The notes beneath the pieces are model-generated. The model did no database searches. It was not told the origin of the DNA and saw only the letters and a list, made by a program, of their open reading frames with translations. The translations under genes were made by a program, and so were the position numbers. 64,000 nt of DNA, taken from positions 186,001 to 250,000 of the forward strand of contig CALZJH010000004.1 of NCBI GenBank assembly GCA_945787845.1, written 5' to 3'. This stretch comes from an uncultured Woeseiaceae bacterium (GTDB taxonomy: Bacteria; Pseudomonadota; Gammaproteobacteria; Steroidobacterales; Woeseiaceae). Numbering within the stretch: position 1 is the first letter of the stretch; every line of letters begins with the position of its first letter. This document shows, piece after piece, positions 63,003 to 64,000 of this stretch.

Positions 63003-63258
63003 GATCGTCTTTGCACTGCCGACCCGGCAGCTCCTGAAGCAACTGCACGTGGAAGACGGGGCGACGGTCGCCGACGTGATTCTCGCCAGTCGTATCGCCG
63101 TGGCGTTTCCAGGGCACGACCTGGACGAACTGCAGGCAGGCATCTGGGGCCAGCCCGTTGATCGCACACATCCGGTGAAGGAGGGAGACCGGGTCGAGTT
63201 GTTCCGGCCGCTGGAGATGGACCCGCGCGAGGCGCGCAGGCTAAAGGCCGGGATCTAG
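62992..63258 (+). CDS. rnfH: RnfH/RatB family beta-grasp protein
   Basis: The 88-aa ubiquitin-like-fold protein matches RnfH: VEIVFALPTRQLLKQLHVED, GIWGQPVDRTHPVKEGDRVE and LFRPLEMDPREARR. Despite its name it is not linked to the Rnf operon here. Its tail overlaps the convergent bamE by 18 bases. Confidence 0.92.
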   Translation: MQVEIVFALPTRQLLKQLHVEDGATVADVILASRIAVAFPGHDLDELQAGIWGQPVDRTHPVKEGDRVELFRPLEMDPREARRLKAGI

Positions 63259-63573
63259 TTCCTGGTCCTTGCGGATTTCACTGACGATATCGTCCTCGAA
63301 GAAGACCGATACCCAGCGCTTGAAGGCGGCGTCGTTACGGCCCAGTTTCAGGTAGTAGACGTAGTCCCAGCGTTCCTTGTTGAACGGATCGTCGATCATC
63401 GGCGTGCCCAGCAGGAAGCGCACCTGGACCTTGGTCATGCCGACTTCGAGCTGCGCGAGATTTTCTTCCTTGACGAGGTTTCCCTGCGATATCGACGCGC
63501 GATAGACGCAGCCGCTGCTGATCGCCAGCGCGAAAGTCATGAGAATAAGTGCGATCCATTTGCGGTTAGTCAT
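63241..63573 (-). CDS. bamE: Outer membrane assembly factor BamE
   Basis: The 110-aa lipoprotein has a lipobox (ALAISSGC) and the SmpA/OmlA fold: GNLVKEENLAQLEVGMTKVQ, VRFLLGTPMIDDPFNKERWD and YVYYLKLG. It is part of the BAM complex that inserts beta-barrel proteins. It is divergent from fur, 60 bases apart. Confidence 0.95.
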   Translation of the reverse strand: MTNRKWIALILMTFALAISSGCVYRASISQGNLVKEENLAQLEVGMTKVQVRFLLGTPMIDDPFNKERWDYVYYLKLGRNDAAFKRWVSVFFEDDIVSEIRKDQELDPGL

Positions 63574-63633
63574 AGAGTCCGGCTGCCACCTGCGTCATAA
63601 TAGGCGCGCATCATACCTTGAAAGAGTTTGTTC

Positions 63634-64000
63634 ATGCAGCAACGAAAAGAACTTCGCAAAGCAGGGCTGAAGATCACTCTGCCGCGCCTGAAGATCCTTG
63701 AAATCCTCGAGGTGGCGAGGTCCCGTCACATGAGCGCTGAGGATATTTACAAGGAGCTGCTGCAGTCAGGCGAGGATATCGGCCTGGCCACGGTTTACCG
63801 TGTTCTGACGCAATTCGAGGCTGCCGGCCTCGTGACACGCCACAATTTTGAAGGCGGGCATTCCGTCTTCGAGCTCGATGACGGGGATCACCACGATCAT
63901 ATGGTCTGCGTCGAGACCGGCGACGTGGTCGAGTTCGTGAGTGAGGAAATCGAGCGCCTGCAGCACGAAGTGGCGGAAAAATTCGGTTACGAGCTCATTG
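63634..64000 (+). CDS. fur: Ferric uptake regulator Fur (3' end outside window)
   Basis: From ATG 63634 the visible 122 codons show the winged-helix DNA-binding domain (LKITLPRLKILEIL, SAEDIYKELLQSGEDIGLAT, VYRVLTQFEAAGLVTRHNF) and the start of the metal-binding domain (DGDHHDHMVCVETGDVVEFV). The C-terminus lies beyond the window. It should repress iron uptake genes; I see no clear Fur box in its own upstream region. Confidence 0.96.
   Translation, partial: MQQRKELRKAGLKITLPRLKILEILEVARSRHMSAEDIYKELLQSGEDIGLATVYRVLTQFEAAGLVTRHNFEGGHSVFELDDGDHHDHMVCVETGDVVEFVSEEIERLQHEVAEKFGYELI

Noticed and set aside
62992-63258. RnfH as a subunit of the Rnf system in this window
   Set aside because: It is over 37 kb away and sits in the conserved ratA-rnfH-bamE setting, which occurs in genomes without Rnf.

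Overview
The window is about 60 % GC, tightly packed, and reads as a chromosome segment of a Gammaproteobacterium. The evidence is conserved gene neighbourhoods: ffs-dnaX-ybaB-recR, the divergent rsgA/orn pair, divergent ppsA/ppsR, smpB-ssrA followed by ratA-rnfH, and convergent bamE next to fur. The mix of a TPR-sulfotransferase, a secreted GH3 enzyme, many lipoproteins and an Rnf complex suggests a marine or sediment heterotroph, possibly Woeseiales/Chromatiales-like. That placement is inference; no rRNA is present.

Layout. 1-8.6 kb: a truncated CsgG-like gene, a CPBP membrane protease, a large DUF305-LVIVD secreted protein, a TPR-sulfotransferase and a secreted GH3 glycosidase. 8.7-25.3 kb (minus strand): one translationally coupled operon of twelve genes, korA-korB-[819-aa ferredoxin protein]-rnfB-[1421-aa PFOR-like protein]-rnfC-rnfD-rnfG-rnfE-rnfA-[Cys-rich membrane peptide]-[HExxH/TPR protein]. 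25.7-34 kb: class I aldolase, PPK2, the SRP RNA, dnaX-ybaB-recR, a HIT protein, rsgA/orn, and small enzymes. 34-42 kb: PEP synthase and its regulator, DUF1249, a coiled-coil orphan and the Prc protease. 42-50 kb: mostly hypothetical membrane proteins and lipoproteins, an FHA coiled-coil protein, an AAA ATPase and an HExxH lipoprotein. 50-60 kb: amidotransferase, SrkA kinase, TypA, DUF1684, a reductase, and a periplasmic run ending in an isoaspartyl peptidase. 60-64 kb: tmRNA, smpB, an NSS transporter, ratA, rnfH, bamE and fur (cut by the window end).

The outstanding feature is the Rnf operon. It joins an apparently active KorAB-type 2-oxoacid:ferredoxin oxidoreductase to an Rnf pump whose gene order (B-CDGEA) and long RnfB resemble the Bacteroides type more than the usual gammaproteobacterial rnfABCDGE. 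Embedded in it are two large proteins. One keeps the full pyruvate:ferredoxin oxidoreductase (PFOR) layout and both ferredoxin-type Fe-S motifs, but has lost the thiamine-pyrophosphate motifs, the catalytic Glu and the proximal-cluster cysteines. The other shares its C-terminal half and ends in a ferredoxin-like domain. KorA carries an N-terminal domain resembling the arm-type domain of tyrosine recombinases. My reading, as inference, is a dedicated assembly that passes electrons from 2-oxoacid oxidation through PFOR-derived Fe-S scaffolds into Rnf, giving NADH and an ion gradient, or running in reverse to supply low-potential electrons.
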